This document shows, in pieces, positions 17,224 through 31,106 of a DNA stretch of 64,000 nt; within the stretch, counting starts at the first letter, position 1, and every line of letters starts with the position of its first letter. Source of the stretch: Pseudomonas bijieensis. Its GTDB lineage: Bacteria > Pseudomonadota > Gammaproteobacteria > Pseudomonadales > Pseudomonadaceae. A program made the position numbers and the translations under genes. The notes under the pieces are model-generated. The model worked only from the letters and a program-made list of their open reading frames with translations. It ran no database searches and was not told the origin of the DNA. The stretch covers positions 1,798,001 through 1,862,000 of the forward strand of contig NZ_CP048810.1 of NCBI RefSeq assembly GCF_013347965.1, given 5' to 3'.

Positions 17224-18405
17224 ATGCAAGAAGTCGTGATTGTCGCCGCTACCCGTACCGCCATCGGCAGTTTCCAGGGTTCGTTGGCTTCCATCCCCGC
17301 ACCGGAGCTCGGTGCCGCGGTGATTCGGCGCCTGCTGGAGCAAACCGGCCTGTCCGGCGAGCAGGTCGATGAAGTGATCCTCGGCCAGGTGCTGACCGCA
17401 GGCTCGGGACAGAACCCGGCGCGCCAGGCGTCGATCCTCGCCGGCCTGCCCCACGCGGTGCCGGCGCTGACCCTGAACAAGGTCTGCGGTTCGGGCCTCA
17501 AGGCGTTGCACCTGGGCGCCCAGGCGATCCGCTGTGGCGACGCAGAGGTCATCATCGCCGGCGGCATGGAGAACATGAGCCTGGCCCCCTACGTACTGCC
17601 GGCCGCCCGCACCGGCCTGCGCATGGGCCACGCGAAGATGATCGACAGCATGATCACCGACGGTTTGTGGGATGCCTTCAACGACTACCACATGGGCATC
17701 ACCGCCGAGAACCTGGTGGACAAGTACGGCATCAGCCGTGAGGAGCAGGACGCTTTCGCCGCCGCTTCCCAACAGAAGGCCGTGGCCGCCATCGAGGGCG
17801 GTCGGTTCGCCGATGAGATCACGCCGATCCTTATTCCCCAGCGCAAAGGCGATCCCGTGGCGTTCGCCACCGACGAACAACCACGCGCCGGCACCACCGC
17901 CGAATCCCTGGGCAAGCTCAAGCCTGCCTTCAAGAAGGACGGCAGCGTCACCGCCGGCAACGCTTCGTCGCTGAACGATGGCGCTGCCGCGGTGATCCTG
18001 ATGAGCGCGGAAAAAGCCAAGGCCCTGGGCCTGCCCGTGCTGGCAAAGATCAGCGCCTATGCCAATGCTGGCGTCGACCCGGCGATCATGGGCATTGGCC
18101 CGGTTTCGGCCACCCGTCGCTGCCTGGACAAGGCCGGCTGGTCGCTGGAGCAACTGGACCTGGTCGAAGCCAACGAAGCCTTCGCCGCCCAGTCGCTGGC
18201 CGTGGCCCGGGAATTGAAATGGGACATGGACAAGGTCAACGTCAATGGCGGCGCCATCGCCCTGGGCCACCCTATCGGCGCATCGGGATGCCGGGTCCTG
18301 GTGTCGCTGCTGCATGAAATGATCAAGCGCGACGCCAAGAAAGGCCTCGCGACACTGTGCATCGGCGGCGGCCAAGGCGTGGCCCTGGCGCTGGAGCGGG
18401 CGTAA
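17224..18405 (+). CDS. atoB: Acetyl-CoA acetyltransferase (thiolase II)
   Basis: This biosynthetic/degradative thiolase of 393 aa cleaves acetoacetyl-CoA to two acetyl-CoA. The nucleophile is Cys88 in [12 protein letters not shown], the His is in [12 protein letters not shown], and the second Cys, about residue 379, is in TLCIGGGQG. Start ATG 17224 is preceded by gaggaga. As last gene of the CoA-transferase operon it would finish the conversion of the activated 3-oxoacid to acetyl-CoA. An intrinsic terminator lies downstream. Confidence 0.95.
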   Translation: MQEVVIVAATRTAIGSFQGSLASIPAPELGAAVIRRLLEQTGLSGEQVDEVILGQVLTAGSGQNPARQASILAGLPHAVPALTLNKVCGSGLKALHLGAQAIRCGDAEVIIAGGMENMSLAPYVLPAARTGLRMGHAKMIDSMITDGLWDAFNDYHMGITAENLVDKYGISREEQDAFAAASQQKAVAAIEGGRFADEITPILIPQRKGDPVAFATDEQPRAGTTAESLGKLKPAFKKDGSVTAGNASSLNDGAAAVILMSAEKAKALGLPVLAKISAYANAGVDPAIMGIGPVSATRRCLDKAGWSLEQLDLVEANEAFAAQSLAVARELKWDMDKVNVNGGAIALGHPIGASGCRVLVSLLHEMIKRDAKKGLATLCIGGGQGVALALERA

Positions 18406-18469
18406 CCGACACAGGTTCAACGGTGGTTGTGCGGACCCACGAATATCCGCACGACCGCTGGCACCACCA

Positions 18470-18501
18470 CCGGCGCAATCTCGGTTGCGCCGGTTTTTTT
18501 T
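18470..18501 (+). terminator. Intrinsic terminator after atoB
   Basis: Stem ccggcgcaa/ttgcgccgg with a six-base loop and eight T follows. It closes the dhcAB-atoB unit. Confidence 0.9.
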
Positions 18502-18533
18502 GCCCGCTGGTTTTGAGCGTGGGCTGCCGGCCT

Positions 18534-18770
18534 CATCGCGAGCAGGCTCGCTCCCACAGTGGATCTCCAGTGTTCACTGACCTTGCATTCACCACAAATC
18601 CCTGTGGGAGCCTAGCTTGCTCGCGATAGCGCTGGGTCAGCTTGCGGAGATGTTGAATGTGCCGCCGTCATCGCGAGCAAGCTTGGCTCCCACACTGGAT
18701 CTGCGGCGGACACTGCGTCTGTGAACACCCAAGAACTCTCCTGTGGGAGCGAGCCTGCTCGCGATAGCGA
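18534..18770. repeat. REP cluster (four arms)
   Basis: It contains one inverted arm at 18534-18559, an inverted pair at 18602-18694 whose arms each carry an extra base (gggagcctagc, gcttggctccc), and one direct arm at 18741-18770. The matching extra bases in the pair preserve its stem. Confidence 0.85.
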
Positions 18771-18792
18771 CAGGTCAGGCGACGATGAGCCT

Positions 18793-19506
18793 TCAGGTAC
18801 CCGCGCCAAACCGGTCACGGCTGTTGGTCAGGTGCAACCACATGGCAGCGCGGGCGGCGTCCGGGTCCTGGCGCTTGATTGCGTTGAAGATCGCCTCGTG
18901 CTCCAGGTTGGCCAGTTGCGCCAGTTTGCTCAGGTCAGCCTGGCCGCGTTCGGCCACATTCACTCGCGTCCTGGGGATCATCGCACTGCCCAGATGCTGC
19001 ATGATTTCGACAAAACAGGCGTTGTCCGTGGCTTCGGCGATAAGCAAATGGAAACGCCGGTCGGCTTCGACACAGCTGTCGTTGCTGCTGGACAAGCGCT
19101 GATAGTCATCCAGGGCCTGGCGCATCTGCTGCAACTGGCGTTCGCTGCGGCGCTGGGCCGCCAGGGCGACTGCCTGGGTTTCCAGGCCCAGGCGCAGTTC
19201 CAGGATGGCCCGCACACCCGCCGCAGTGTCGACATTGAGCCGCAGCCCAGGCTCGCCGGTCTGCGCCAGCACAAAGGTACCGATGCCGTGGCGGGTCTCC
19301 ACCAGCCCCGAAGCCTGCAATTTGGAAATCGCCTCGCGCACCACCGTCCGGCTGACGCCATGGGCCTGCACGATGGCACCTTCCGATGGCAACTTCTCGC
19401 CCGGCTTCAACTGCCCCAGCAAGATGCTCTGGCTCAGCTTCGCCACCAGGTCATGGGCCAGGTTATGGGTACGCTTGCGCAGGGGCGCGTCGGTGTCTTG
19501 CGGCAT
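18793..19506 (-). CDS. GntR-family (FadR/FCD subfamily) regulator of glucarate genes
   Basis: This 237-aa transcription factor has an N-terminal winged helix (LKPGEKLPSEGAIV, GVSRTVVREAISKLQASGLV, GIGTFV) and a C-terminal helical FCD ligand domain (about residues 90-220) with the family's metal-binding Asp/His positions (ADRRFHLLIAEA, NLEHEAIFNAI). It is divergent from the glucarate permease and dehydratase, so it probably represses them until a sugar acid binds. Start ATG 19506 gives a standard N-terminus; an in-frame start at 19545 would add 13 residues. Confidence 0.9.
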   Translation of the reverse strand: MPQDTDAPLRKRTHNLAHDLVAKLSQSILLGQLKPGEKLPSEGAIVQAHGVSRTVVREAISKLQASGLVETRHGIGTFVLAQTGEPGLRLNVDTAAGVRAILELRLGLETQAVALAAQRRSERQLQQMRQALDDYQRLSSSNDSCVEADRRFHLLIAEATDNACFVEIMQHLGSAMIPRTRVNVAERGQADLSKLAQLANLEHEAIFNAIKRQDPDAARAAMWLHLTNSRDRFGAGT

Positions 19507-19582
19507 CGCCGGGTTCCTCGAAAACAGGCTGACTGATCGTATCACCAGCGGGCGTGGGAAATCTCATCGTCACGCCTCCAAC

Positions 19583-19593
19583 TTGTATGACAA
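19583..19593. promoter_or_regulatory. Candidate GntR operator
   Basis: ttgtatgacaa is an inverted repeat (ttgt-atg-acaa) about 77 bp before the regulator gene. The same ttgtatga word recurs at 19771 in the permease promoter, so both may bind the divergent GntR protein. Confidence 0.45.
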
Positions 19594-19749
19594 CACTCAA
19601 GATCGGTCCTTCTCAGCGCTGATCACCCTTTCAAAAAACTGCTTAGCCCAGGCCAGGCAGACGCTGAATAAAATCAGCCAGACTGGAAAAGCCCAGCAAA
19701 TACGGCATAAAAACGCTATTCGCCCAATCCAATAATGCTGAAAAACTGC

Positions 19750-19789
19750 TTGTCATCCAAAAAAATCAAGTTGTATGATGTCTATCAAC
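19750..19789 (+). promoter_or_regulatory. Sigma-70 promoter with overlapping operator for gudP-gudD
   Basis: ttgtca (19750-19755) and tatgat (19774-19779) are separated by 18 bp. The -10 lies inside the imperfect palindrome gttgtatgatgtctatcaac (19770-19789). Repressor binding there would block RNA polymerase. Confidence 0.55.
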
Positions 19790-19840
19790 ATCGGCACCTG
19801 CACGATGCCCGCATAAAAATAACGAGTGGGAGAAAAACCA

Positions 19841-21187
19841 GTGAACACATCCAGCCTCAAGGCGAATGCCGGAGCGGATCCGGTGCTGCTGTCGGCCATC
19901 GCCAAGGTCAAGCGCCACATCCTGCCGCTGTTCGTCATCATGTTTATCGTCAACTACATCGACCGCGTGAACATCGGCTTCGTGCGCGCCCACATGGAGC
20001 ACGACCTGGGTATCGGTGCCGCGGCCTATGGCTTTGGTGCCGGCCTGTTCTTCATCGGCTACGCGCTGTTCGAAGTCCCGTCCAACATCCTCTTGCAGAG
20101 AATCGGCGCGCGCATCTGGCTGACCCGCATCATGCTCACCTGGGGCCTGGTGGCAGCGGGCATGGCCTTCATCCAGAACGAAACCCACTTCTACATCCTG
20201 CGTTTCCTGCTGGGCGTGGCCGAAGCCGGTTTCTTCCCCGGGGTGATCTACTACTTCACTCGCTGGTTGCCGGGTGTCGAGCGCGGCAAAGCCATCGCCA
20301 TCTTCCTCAGCGGTTCGGCCATTGCCTCGCTGATCTCCGGCCCGCTGTCGGGGCTGCTCCTGCAGATCAACGGCCTGGGCATGCACGGCTGGCAGTGGAT
20401 GTACTTCATCGAAGGGATGTTCTCCGTCTGCCTGTGCGTGTTCGTCTGGTTCTGGCTGGATTCCAAGCCCCATGACGCCAAATGGCTGAGCCGTGAAGAA
20501 CAAGACGTGCTGGTCAAGACCATCGATGATGAACAACGAGCGCGCGAAGCCGCCTCGCCGATCAAACTGTCCATCGGCAAGTTGCTCAAGGACCGGCAGA
20601 TCATCCTGTTCTGCCTGATCTACTTCTTCATCCAGCTGACGATCTACGCCGCCACGTTCTGGCTGCCGAGCATCATCAAGAAGATGGGCGACCTGAGCGA
20701 CATCCAGGTCGGGCTGTTCAACTCGATCCCGTGGTTGCTGTCGATCGTCGGCATGTACGCCTTCGCTTCGCTGTCGGCCAAATGGAAGTTTCAGCAGGCC
20801 TGGGTCGCCGCAGCCTTGTTGATCGCCGCCGCCGGCATGTTCATGTCCACCACTGGCGGGCCGATCTTCGCCTTTGTCGCCATCTGTTTCGCGGCCTTGG
20901 GCTTCAAGTCGGCGTCGTCGCTGTTCTGGCCGATTCCCCAGGCCTACCTGGACGCCCGGATCGCAGCCGGGGTGATTGCCCTGATCAACTCGGTGGGCAA
21001 CCTCGGCGGGTTCGTCGCCCCGACCACCTTCGGCCTGCTGGAACAGCACACCGGTTCGATCCAGGGCGGCCTCTATGGCCTGGCAGCCACCTCGATCGTT
21101 GCCGCGATCATTGTGTTTGCCGCGCGCAATACGCCTAAACCCAAGTCGGCACCGACGCCGGCCAACCCTGCCGCCAGCCACGTTTGA
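19841..21187 (+). CDS. gudP: MFS D-glucarate/galactarate-type permease
   Basis: This proton-coupled sugar-acid importer of the anion:cation symporter branch of the MFS has 448 aa and about 12 membrane helices. Family words include IVNYIDRVNIGFVRAHM at helix 1, FEVPSNILLQRIGAR, and GVAEAGFFPGVIYYF. Start GTG 19841 is used because gggaga lies just upstream; a GTG at 19826 has no site. It is followed by glucarate dehydratase after 29 bp, which is why glucarate or galactarate is the best substrate guess. Confidence 0.9.
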   Translation: MNTSSLKANAGADPVLLSAIAKVKRHILPLFVIMFIVNYIDRVNIGFVRAHMEHDLGIGAAAYGFGAGLFFIGYALFEVPSNILLQRIGARIWLTRIMLTWGLVAAGMAFIQNETHFYILRFLLGVAEAGFFPGVIYYFTRWLPGVERGKAIAIFLSGSAIASLISGPLSGLLLQINGLGMHGWQWMYFIEGMFSVCLCVFVWFWLDSKPHDAKWLSREEQDVLVKTIDDEQRAREAASPIKLSIGKLLKDRQIILFCLIYFFIQLTIYAATFWLPSIIKKMGDLSDIQVGLFNSIPWLLSIVGMYAFASLSAKWKFQQAWVAAALLIAAAGMFMSTTGGPIFAFVAICFAALGFKSASSLFWPIPQAYLDARIAAGVIALINSVGNLGGFVAPTTFGLLEQHTGSIQGGLYGLAATSIVAAIIVFAARNTPKPKSAPTPANPAASHV

Positions 21188-21216
21188 TTACTCGATTCGT
21201 TCAAGGATAAGTGCAC

Positions 21217-22560
21217 ATGACTCCTCCAGAAGCCAGCAAAGCCCCGATCATCACCAGCATGCAGATCGTGCCCGTGGCCGGCCATGACGGCATGCTGCTG
21301 AACCTCAGCGGCGCCCACGGCCCGTTCTTCACCCGCAACATCGTCATCCTCAAGGACAACGCCGGTCACACCGGCGTGGGCGAAGTCCCCGGTGGCGAGC
21401 GCATTCGCCAGACCCTCGAAGACGCCCGCTCGCTGGTGGTCGGTAGCCCCATCGGTACGTACCAGAAGATCCTCAACACCGTGCGCCACGCCTTCGCCGA
21501 CCGCGATGCCGGCGGCCGTGGCCTGCAGACCTTCGACCTGCGCATCACCATCCACGCGGTGACCGGTCTGGAAGCGGCCTTGCTGGACCTGCTCGGCCAG
21601 CACCTGGACGTACCGGTCGCCGCCCTGCTCGGCGAAGGCCAGCAACGCGATGAGGTGAAGATGCTCGGCTACCTGTTTTACGTCGGTGATCGCCAGCAGA
21701 CCGACCTGCCCTATCGCAGCGAACCGGACGCCGACAACGACTGGTTCCGTGTACGCCATGAGAAAGCCCTGGACGCCGCCGCCGTGGTGCGCCTGGCCGA
21801 AGCCGCCCACGCTCGCTACGGCTTCCAGGATTTCAAGCTCAAGGGCGGTGTGCTCAACGGCGATGAGGAAATCGAAGCGGTCACCGCACTGGCCGAGCGC
21901 TTTCCCCAGGCCCGCATCACCCTGGACCCGAACGGTGCCTGGTCACTCAAGGAAGCGGTCCGTTTGTGTCGCGACCAGCACAAAGTGCTGGCCTACGCCG
22001 AAGACCCCTGCGGTGCCGAGAACGGCTATTCCGGTCGCGAGGTCATGGCCGAGTTCCGCCGTGCCACGGGCCTGAAGACCGCCACCAACATGATTGCCAC
22101 CGACTGGCGCGAGATGGGCCACGCCATCACCTTGCAGTCAGTGGACATTCCCCTGGCCGATCCGCACTTCTGGACCATGCAAGGCTCCGTGCGCGTGGCG
22201 CAGATGTGCAATGAATGGGGCCTGACCTGGGGCTCGCACTCCAACAACCATTTCGACATTTCCCTGGCGATGTTCACCCACGTGGCCGCCGCCGCACCGG
22301 GCGACATCACCGCCATCGACACCCACTGGATCTGGCAGGACGGCCAGCGGCTGACCAAGGCGCCCTTGCAGATCCAGGGCGGCTGCGTGCAGGTGCCGAA
22401 AAAACCGGGGCTGGGGATCGAGTTGGACACGGACCAGTTGGCCAAGGCCCATGAGCTGTACAAAGGCATGGGACTAGGGGCGCGGGACGATGCCGTGGCG
22501 ATGCAGTACCTGATTCCAGGCTGGACGTTCAACAACAAGCGGCCGTGTCTGGTTCGCTGA
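21217..22560 (+). CDS. gudD: Glucarate dehydratase
   Basis: This enolase-superfamily enzyme of 447 aa dehydrates D-glucarate (and L-idarate) to 5-keto-4-deoxyglucarate. The catalytic K-x-K is in [12 protein letters not shown], metal ligands are in [16 protein letters not shown] and [11 protein letters not shown], and the second base is the His in [13 protein letters not shown]. Length matches GudD (about 446). Start ATG 21217 is preceded by aagga. It forms a two-gene operon with the permease. Downstream catabolic enzymes (dehydratase/aldolase) are not in this window. Confidence 0.96.
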   Translation: MTPPEASKAPIITSMQIVPVAGHDGMLLNLSGAHGPFFTRNIVILKDNAGHTGVGEVPGGERIRQTLEDARSLVVGSPIGTYQKILNTVRHAFADRDAGGRGLQTFDLRITIHAVTGLEAALLDLLGQHLDVPVAALLGEGQQRDEVKMLGYLFYVGDRQQTDLPYRSEPDADNDWFRVRHEKALDAAAVVRLAEAAHARYGFQDFKLKGGVLNGDEEIEAVTALAERFPQARITLDPNGAWSLKEAVRLCRDQHKVLAYAEDPCGAENGYSGREVMAEFRRATGLKTATNMIATDWREMGHAITLQSVDIPLADPHFWTMQGSVRVAQMCNEWGLTWGSHSNNHFDISLAMFTHVAAAAPGDITAIDTHWIWQDGQRLTKAPLQIQGGCVQVPKKPGLGIELDTDQLAKAHELYKGMGLGARDDAVAMQYLIPGWTFNNKRPCLVR

Positions 22561-22576
22561 AACAACTCTGCCCCCC

Positions 22577-22665
22577 TGTGGGAGCGAGCTTGCTCGCGAT
22601 GGTGGTGGATCAGCCACATTGATGTTGACTGACACGCCGCTATCGCGAGCAAGCTCGCTCCCACA
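22577..22665. repeat. REP doublet
   Basis: Inverted arms of tgtgggagcgagcttgctcg type immediately after gudD. Confidence 0.88.
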
Positions 22666-22709
22666 CTTGGTCGATGGTGCCCATGAGCTTGAAGTCACCC
22701 ATGACTCCT

Positions 22710-22798
22710 TGTGGGAGCGAGCCTGCTCGCGATGACGGCGGCACATCCGACATCACCTTTTCAGGCAGACCGCATCGCGAGCAGGCTCGCTCCCACAG
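22710..22798. repeat. REP doublet
   Basis: This second inverted pair, of the gagcctgctcg type, ends just before the glgB stop. Together with the previous pair it fills the convergent gudD/glgB gap. Confidence 0.88.
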
Positions 22799-22810
22799 GG
22801 GACTGCGTGG

Positions 22811-25045
22811 CTAGCCCTCCGGCCGCAGGATCAACACCGCCAACGGCGGCAGGTTGAGTTCCAGCGACAGCGCCTGGCCATGGCTGGGCACCTCTTCGGT
22901 GGAGGCACCGCCGCCGTTGCCGTAGTTGGAACCGGCGTAGGTGTCGGCATCACTGTTGAGCAGTTCCACCCAGCGCCCGGCGAATGGCACGCCGACCCGG
23001 TAGGCCTCGCGCGGCACCGGTGTGAAGTTGGCGACCACCAGCACCGGCCGGCCATCCTTGCTCCAGCGCAGCCAGGCGTAGACGCTGTTGAGCGCATCGT
23101 CGCCAATCAACCACTGGAAGCCTTGGGGCGCATCATCCTGGTCATGCAGCGCCGGCTCTTCGCGATAGAGTCGGTTCAGATCGCTCACCAGCCTCTGCAC
23201 GCCACGGTGCTCGGGGTATTGCAGCAGGTACCAGTCCAATTGCTGGTCATGGTTCCACTCGCGCCATTGGCCGAACTCACAGCCCATGAACAACAGCTTC
23301 TTGCCCGGATGACCCCACATGAAGCTGAGATAGGCCCTCAGGTTGGCAAATTTCTGCCAGCGATCACCGGGCATCTTGTCGATCAGCGAGCGTTTGCCAT
23401 GGACCACTTCGTCGTGGGAAATCGGCAGGACGAAGCGCTCGGACCAGGCATACACCAGGCCGAAACTCAGTTCGTTATGGTGATGGGCGCGGTACACCGG
23501 GTCTTGCTGGATGTAGTGCAGCGAATCGTGCATCCAGCCCATGTTCCACTTGTAGGCGAAACCCAGGCCGCCCTGCTGGGTGCTCTGGCTGACGCCCGGC
23601 CACGCAGTGGACTCTTCAGCGATGACCAGTGCGCCAGGGGTTTCCAATGCCACCACATCGTTGAGGTGGCGCAGGAAATCGATGGCTTCGAGGTTTTCGC
23701 GCCCGCCGTGGCGGTTGGGCACCCACTCCCCTGCCTTGCGCGAATAGTCGCGGTACAACATCGAGGCCACGGCATCCACCCGCAGGCCATCGATGTGGAA
23801 ATGCTTGAGCCAGTGCAGCGCCGACGCCAGCATGAAACCGTGGACTTCGGTGCGGCCCAGGTTGTAGATCAGCGTGTCCCAATCCTGGTGGAAGCCTTCC
23901 AGCGGGTTGCCGTATTCGTACAGCGCGGTGCCATCGAACTGGGCCAGGCCGTGGGTGTCAGTGGGGAAATGCGCCGGCACCCAGTCGAGGATGATGCCGA
24001 TATCGGCCTGGTGGCAGGCGTTGACGAACGCCGCGAAATCGTCCGGCGAGCCAAAGCGTGCCGTCGGCGCGAATTGTGACAGCGGCTGATAGCCCCAGGA
24101 GCCACCGAATGGATGCTCCATGATCGGCATCAGCTCGATGTGGGTGAACCCCAGGTCCTTGACGTACGGGATCAGGCGCTCGGCCAGTTCATGCCAGTTG
24201 TATTGCCGGGCCACCTCCCCCGCCTCGTCGATTTCGCACTGCCAGGAACCGGCGTGCAATTCGTAGATCGACAGCGGCGCACCCGGGAGCTGGCGCTCGC
24301 GACGGTGCTGCATCCACTCATCGTCCTGCCACTCGATCTTCAAGGGCGCGGCGACTTTCGACGCCGTGTCTGGCGGCATCTGCGTGGCCAGGGCCACCGG
24401 GTCGGCCTTGAGTGGCAGGATGCCGTGGGCACCGAGAATTTCATATTTGTAGCCTTCGCCCGCACCGAGCCGCGGAATGAACAACTCCCACACGCCGGAT
24501 GGATAGCGGATGCGCATCGGATGCCGACGCCCGTCCCAGACGTTGAAATCCCCGACCACCGAAACGCGCCGGGCGTTCGGCGCCCAGACCGCGAAGCGCA
24601 CGCCGTCGACACCATCGACGGTGGTCAGTTGCGCACCGAGGCAGGAACTGAGGTCGCGGTGATTACCCTCGCCAAACAGGTAGAGATCCATCTCCCCCAG
24701 CAACGGACCGAAGCTGTAGGGGTCTTCGGCCACCTGTTCGCCGCCGGCCCAACGGGTGCGCAGCAAGTACGCCTGGGCATGATCGAAATGGCCGACGAAC
24801 AGGCCCGGGGTTTCGGTCTGTTGCAGCTCACCGAGCTCTTCACCGCCGTCACGGGCGAGCACCTGCACGCTCAGCGCACCGGGCAAGTAAGCGCGGATGA
24901 ATTGCCCGCCGGCACCGTCGCCATGGGGGCCGAGGATGGAAAACGGGTCGTGATGTTCGGCACGCACCAGCGCGTCGATGTCATGGGGGGCCGGCAGCAA
25001 TGACTCCTTGGTCTGCCCCTGGGGTTCTTTGTTCGAGACACTCAT
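22811..25045 (-). CDS. glgB: 1,4-alpha-glucan branching enzyme
   Basis: This GH13 enzyme of 744 aa introduces alpha-1,6 branches into linear alpha-glucan. An N-terminal CBM48-type region ([18 protein letters not shown]) precedes the catalytic barrel. The nucleophile is Asp424 in [15 protein letters not shown], the acid/base Glu is in [12 protein letters not shown], and [11 protein letters not shown] holds the third acid. Start ATG 25045 has ggag upstream and lies 11 bp after the treS stop, so the two are cotranscribed. In the GlgE pathway it branches the polymer made by GlgE. Confidence 0.97.
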   Translation of the reverse strand: MSVSNKEPQGQTKESLLPAPHDIDALVRAEHHDPFSILGPHGDGAGGQFIRAYLPGALSVQVLARDGGEELGELQQTETPGLFVGHFDHAQAYLLRTRWAGGEQVAEDPYSFGPLLGEMDLYLFGEGNHRDLSSCLGAQLTTVDGVDGVRFAVWAPNARRVSVVGDFNVWDGRRHPMRIRYPSGVWELFIPRLGAGEGYKYEILGAHGILPLKADPVALATQMPPDTASKVAAPLKIEWQDDEWMQHRRERQLPGAPLSIYELHAGSWQCEIDEAGEVARQYNWHELAERLIPYVKDLGFTHIELMPIMEHPFGGSWGYQPLSQFAPTARFGSPDDFAAFVNACHQADIGIILDWVPAHFPTDTHGLAQFDGTALYEYGNPLEGFHQDWDTLIYNLGRTEVHGFMLASALHWLKHFHIDGLRVDAVASMLYRDYSRKAGEWVPNRHGGRENLEAIDFLRHLNDVVALETPGALVIAEESTAWPGVSQSTQQGGLGFAYKWNMGWMHDSLHYIQQDPVYRAHHHNELSFGLVYAWSERFVLPISHDEVVHGKRSLIDKMPGDRWQKFANLRAYLSFMWGHPGKKLLFMGCEFGQWREWNHDQQLDWYLLQYPEHRGVQRLVSDLNRLYREEPALHDQDDAPQGFQWLIGDDALNSVYAWLRWSKDGRPVLVVANFTPVPREAYRVGVPFAGRWVELLNSDADTYAGSNYGNGGGASTEEVPSHGQALSLELNLPPLAVLILRPEG

Positions 25046-25056
25046 GATTCTCTCCA

Positions 25057-28401
<3,345 letters not shown>

Positions 28402-28491
28402 TTGCAACTCCTGATGAATTCAATAAAGCCGCGGGATACAGGCTTGTGAGGTCTTTTTGTGGCGAGGGGATTCAGCGAAACCGTACCGCTT

Positions 28492-28580
28492 TGTGGGAGC
28501 AAAGCTTGCTCGCGATACAGGCGCCTCCGTTCCTCAGGAGACCGCGTCATCTTCATCGCGGGCAAGCCTTGCTCCCACAG
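28492..28580. repeat. REP doublet between treS and glgE
   Basis: The left arm is tgtgggagcaaagcttgctc and the right arm is of the gggcaagccttgctccca variant. It lies inside the probable glgE-treS-glgB unit and could affect mRNA stability between cistrons. Confidence 0.85.
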
Positions 28581-28582
28581 CC

Positions 28583-30580
28583 TTACGCCACGCTGATCCG
28601 CCAGATCCCGAACGGCTGGTACGCCGGATCAATCCGCATGAACTGGTACTTGCCGTACCAGGTCCAGCGATGTCCGTTCATCAAATCCTCGCCCTGGGTC
28701 TGGGCGTCGTCAGGCAGGCCCATCTCCCACAGCGGCAATTCAAAACTGGCTTCCTGGGGGGTGTGCGGATCGAGGCTCACCGCCACCAGGATGAAATTGC
28801 TGCCGTCGGGCGTGCGCTTGCCGAAATAGAGAATGTTGTCGTTCCAGGCGTTGTAGATCTTCAGGCCCAAATGCGTGTGCAAGGCCGGGTTCTGCCGGCG
28901 AATGCGGTTGAGCTGGGCGATCTCGGCAACGATGTTGCCCGGGGCGGTGAAGTCCCGGGGGCGGATCTCGTACTTCTCTGAATCGAGGTACTCCTCCTTG
29001 CCCGGCACCGGTGCCGATTCGCACAGTTCGAAGCCCGAATACATGCCCCACAAACCTGAGCCCATGGTCGCCAGGGCTGCGCGGATCAGAAAACCCGGGC
29101 GCCCTGACTCATGGAGAAAGGCCGGGTTGATGTCCGGCGTATTGACGAAAAAGTTCGGCCGGTAGCATTCGCGCCAAGGCGATTCATTGAGTTCGCTGAA
29201 GTAGGTCGCCAGCTCGGCCTTGGTGTTACGCCAGGTGAAATAGGTGTAGCTCTGGGAATAACCGACCTTGCCCAGCCGCGCCATCATGGCCGGCGTGGTG
29301 AACGCTTCAGCCAGGAAGATCACTTCAGGGTATTGGGTTCGAACATCGGCGATCAGCCATTGCCAGAATGGCAGCGGCTTGGTGTGAGGGTTGTCGACGC
29401 GGAATATCTTCACGCCTTCCTTGACCCAACCCACCACGATGTCGCGCAACTCCGTCCACAGGCTGGGAATCGCATCGGCCGCGTAGAAATCAACGTTGAC
29501 GATGTCCTGGTATTTCTTCGGCGGGTTTTCCGCGTATTTGATCGTGCCGTCCGGTCGCCAGCTGAACCAGCCCGGATGCTGTTTGAGCCAAGGGTGGTCC
29601 TGGGAACACTGGATCGCGAAATCCAGGGCAATCTCCAGGCCGTGATCAGCGGCCGCCGCCACCAGGCGCCGGAAGTCTTCGCGGCTACCCAATTGCGGGT
29701 GAATGGCCTCGTGCCCACCCTCCTCGCTGCCAATGGCATATGGGCTGCCCGGGTCGTCGGGACCGGCGGTGAGGGAATTGTTCGGGCCTTTGCGGAAACT
29801 GCGACCGATGGGGTGGATCGGCGGGAAGTACAACACGTCGAAGCCCATGTCCTGGATCACCGCCAGGCGCGAATGCACATCTTTGAAGGTGCCGTGGCGC
29901 TGGGGATCGTCAGTGATGGAACGGGGAAACAGCTCATACCAGCTGGCAAACTCGGACAGCTTGCGCTCCACATCCAACGGGTATTCAGGGCTGATGCTCA
30001 AGTACGGGCGATGATCGGCCAGGGACATCAGATCGGCACTGCGCGGTGCCAGAAACAGCTCCACCTGCTCGGTTGGCAGCAAACCGGAGAGCTCGTGGTG
30101 CAAGGCCGCCAGTTGCTCGCTCAACTCTCCCGTGCTGCGCTCGACGGCCATTTGCACCTGGTTGCGCCCTTCCTGCAACTCCAGGCTGATCGGCACCCCT
30201 GCCCCGAATTTCTTCTCCAGCTCATAGCGAAAGCTGGCGAACTGATCGATCCAGGCCTCGATACAGAACACATAGCGGCCCTGTTCCGGCACATTGAACT
30301 GGCCACGCCAGCCGTTGTTACCCAGGTCGCTCATGACTTCGCTGTTCCATACTTCGTCCTGCAGCGCACGCCAGCGGATGCGCACGGCCAGCTTGTCGTG
30401 GCCATCGGCGAAGACCTTGCTGGTTACCGTCACATCCTGCCCGACCACGGCCTTGGCGGCGAACTGCCCGCCGTCGATCACCGGCATGGTGTTTTCAATA
30501 GCGATACGCGGCAACAGCAAGGCTTGAGACAGCGGCAGATGCGGGTTGTAGGCCAGGTCGGTCGGGTATTCGGCAATCAT
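28583..30580 (-). CDS. glgE: Alpha-1,4-glucan:maltose-1-phosphate maltosyltransferase
   Basis: This GH13_3 enzyme of 665 aa elongates alpha-1,4-glucan using maltose 1-phosphate. The catalytic Asp396 is in KIFRVDNPHTKPLPFW and the acid/base Glu425 in IFLAEAFTTPAM, close to the positions known in Streptomyces GlgE. PPIHPIGRSFRKGPNN is another family block. It is upstream of treS-mak and glgB on the same strand, completing trehalose, maltose, maltose 1-phosphate, linear glucan and branched glucan. Start ATG 30580 has aaggag about ten bases upstream. Confidence 0.97.
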   Translation of the reverse strand: MIAEYPTDLAYNPHLPLSQALLLPRIAIENTMPVIDGGQFAAKAVVGQDVTVTSKVFADGHDKLAVRIRWRALQDEVWNSEVMSDLGNNGWRGQFNVPEQGRYVFCIEAWIDQFASFRYELEKKFGAGVPISLELQEGRNQVQMAVERSTGELSEQLAALHHELSGLLPTEQVELFLAPRSADLMSLADHRPYLSISPEYPLDVERKLSEFASWYELFPRSITDDPQRHGTFKDVHSRLAVIQDMGFDVLYFPPIHPIGRSFRKGPNNSLTAGPDDPGSPYAIGSEEGGHEAIHPQLGSREDFRRLVAAAADHGLEIALDFAIQCSQDHPWLKQHPGWFSWRPDGTIKYAENPPKKYQDIVNVDFYAADAIPSLWTELRDIVVGWVKEGVKIFRVDNPHTKPLPFWQWLIADVRTQYPEVIFLAEAFTTPAMMARLGKVGYSQSYTYFTWRNTKAELATYFSELNESPWRECYRPNFFVNTPDINPAFLHESGRPGFLIRAALATMGSGLWGMYSGFELCESAPVPGKEEYLDSEKYEIRPRDFTAPGNIVAEIAQLNRIRRQNPALHTHLGLKIYNAWNDNILYFGKRTPDGSNFILVAVSLDPHTPQEASFELPLWEMGLPDDAQTQGEDLMNGHRWTWYGKYQFMRIDPAYQPFGIWRISVA

Positions 30581-30793
30581 CGAGCATCGCTCCTTTTACG
30601 CCCCATGGACGCGCTTGTGGCGGTAAAGGCCCAACGGGTCCCTGAAAAAAACTCACTTAAACTCCGAACCGAATCAGCGGTTAAAAGTTCAGAGGGATTT
30701 GCCCCGATGCATCGCGGGGATCAAAAGCCGATGCAAGGTGGTCAACAACAATAAGCACGACTCAAGCCATGTGCGTCACGGAGACCCGTCCCG

Positions 30794-30958
30794 ATGAATA
30801 TTCCCATCCCGGCTGAAACACCTGACCCGAACATCGACGACCCCACCTTGCCTCCACCCGGTCCTGATCCGGAACCGATTCCCGAGAAGGACCCGCCGCT
30901 GGACCCACAACCGCCGCTGGGTGACCCGCCGAGCGAGGCGCCGCCGGAGCGGGTTTGA
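30794..30958 (+). CDS. Proline-rich small protein (54 aa)
   Basis: This short frame has no signal peptide or hydrophobic segment. About one third of the residues are Pro and the rest are mainly Asp, Glu and small residues (TLPPPGPDPEPIPEKDPP). It starts at ATG 30794 with ggaga about ten bases upstream and ends before an REP pair. The opposite strand is also open, so coding status rests on composition and the ribosome site. No function is known to me. Confidence 0.6.
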   Translation: MNIPIPAETPDPNIDDPTLPPPGPDPEPIPEKDPPLDPQPPLGDPPSEAPPERV

Positions 30959-30986
30959 TCAACAGACTAGTGGATAACAAAAAACC

Positions 30987-31076
30987 TGTGGGAGCGGGCT
31001 TGCTCGCGAAGGCGGTGTGTCAGCCAAGGTTTTCATCGACTGACACACCGCTTTCGCGAGCAAGCCCGCTCCCACA
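30987..31076. repeat. REP doublet
   Basis: Inverted arms of the tgtgggagcgggcttgctcg variant between the proline-rich gene and the MgtC-like gene. Confidence 0.88.
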
Positions 31077-31106
31077 TTGAATGGTGTGTTCTGGCTGGGA
31101 TCACGG

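Noticed and set aside
29111..30754. Open frame of 547 codons opposite glgE
   Set aside because: Shadow of GC-biased third positions; glgE is certain.
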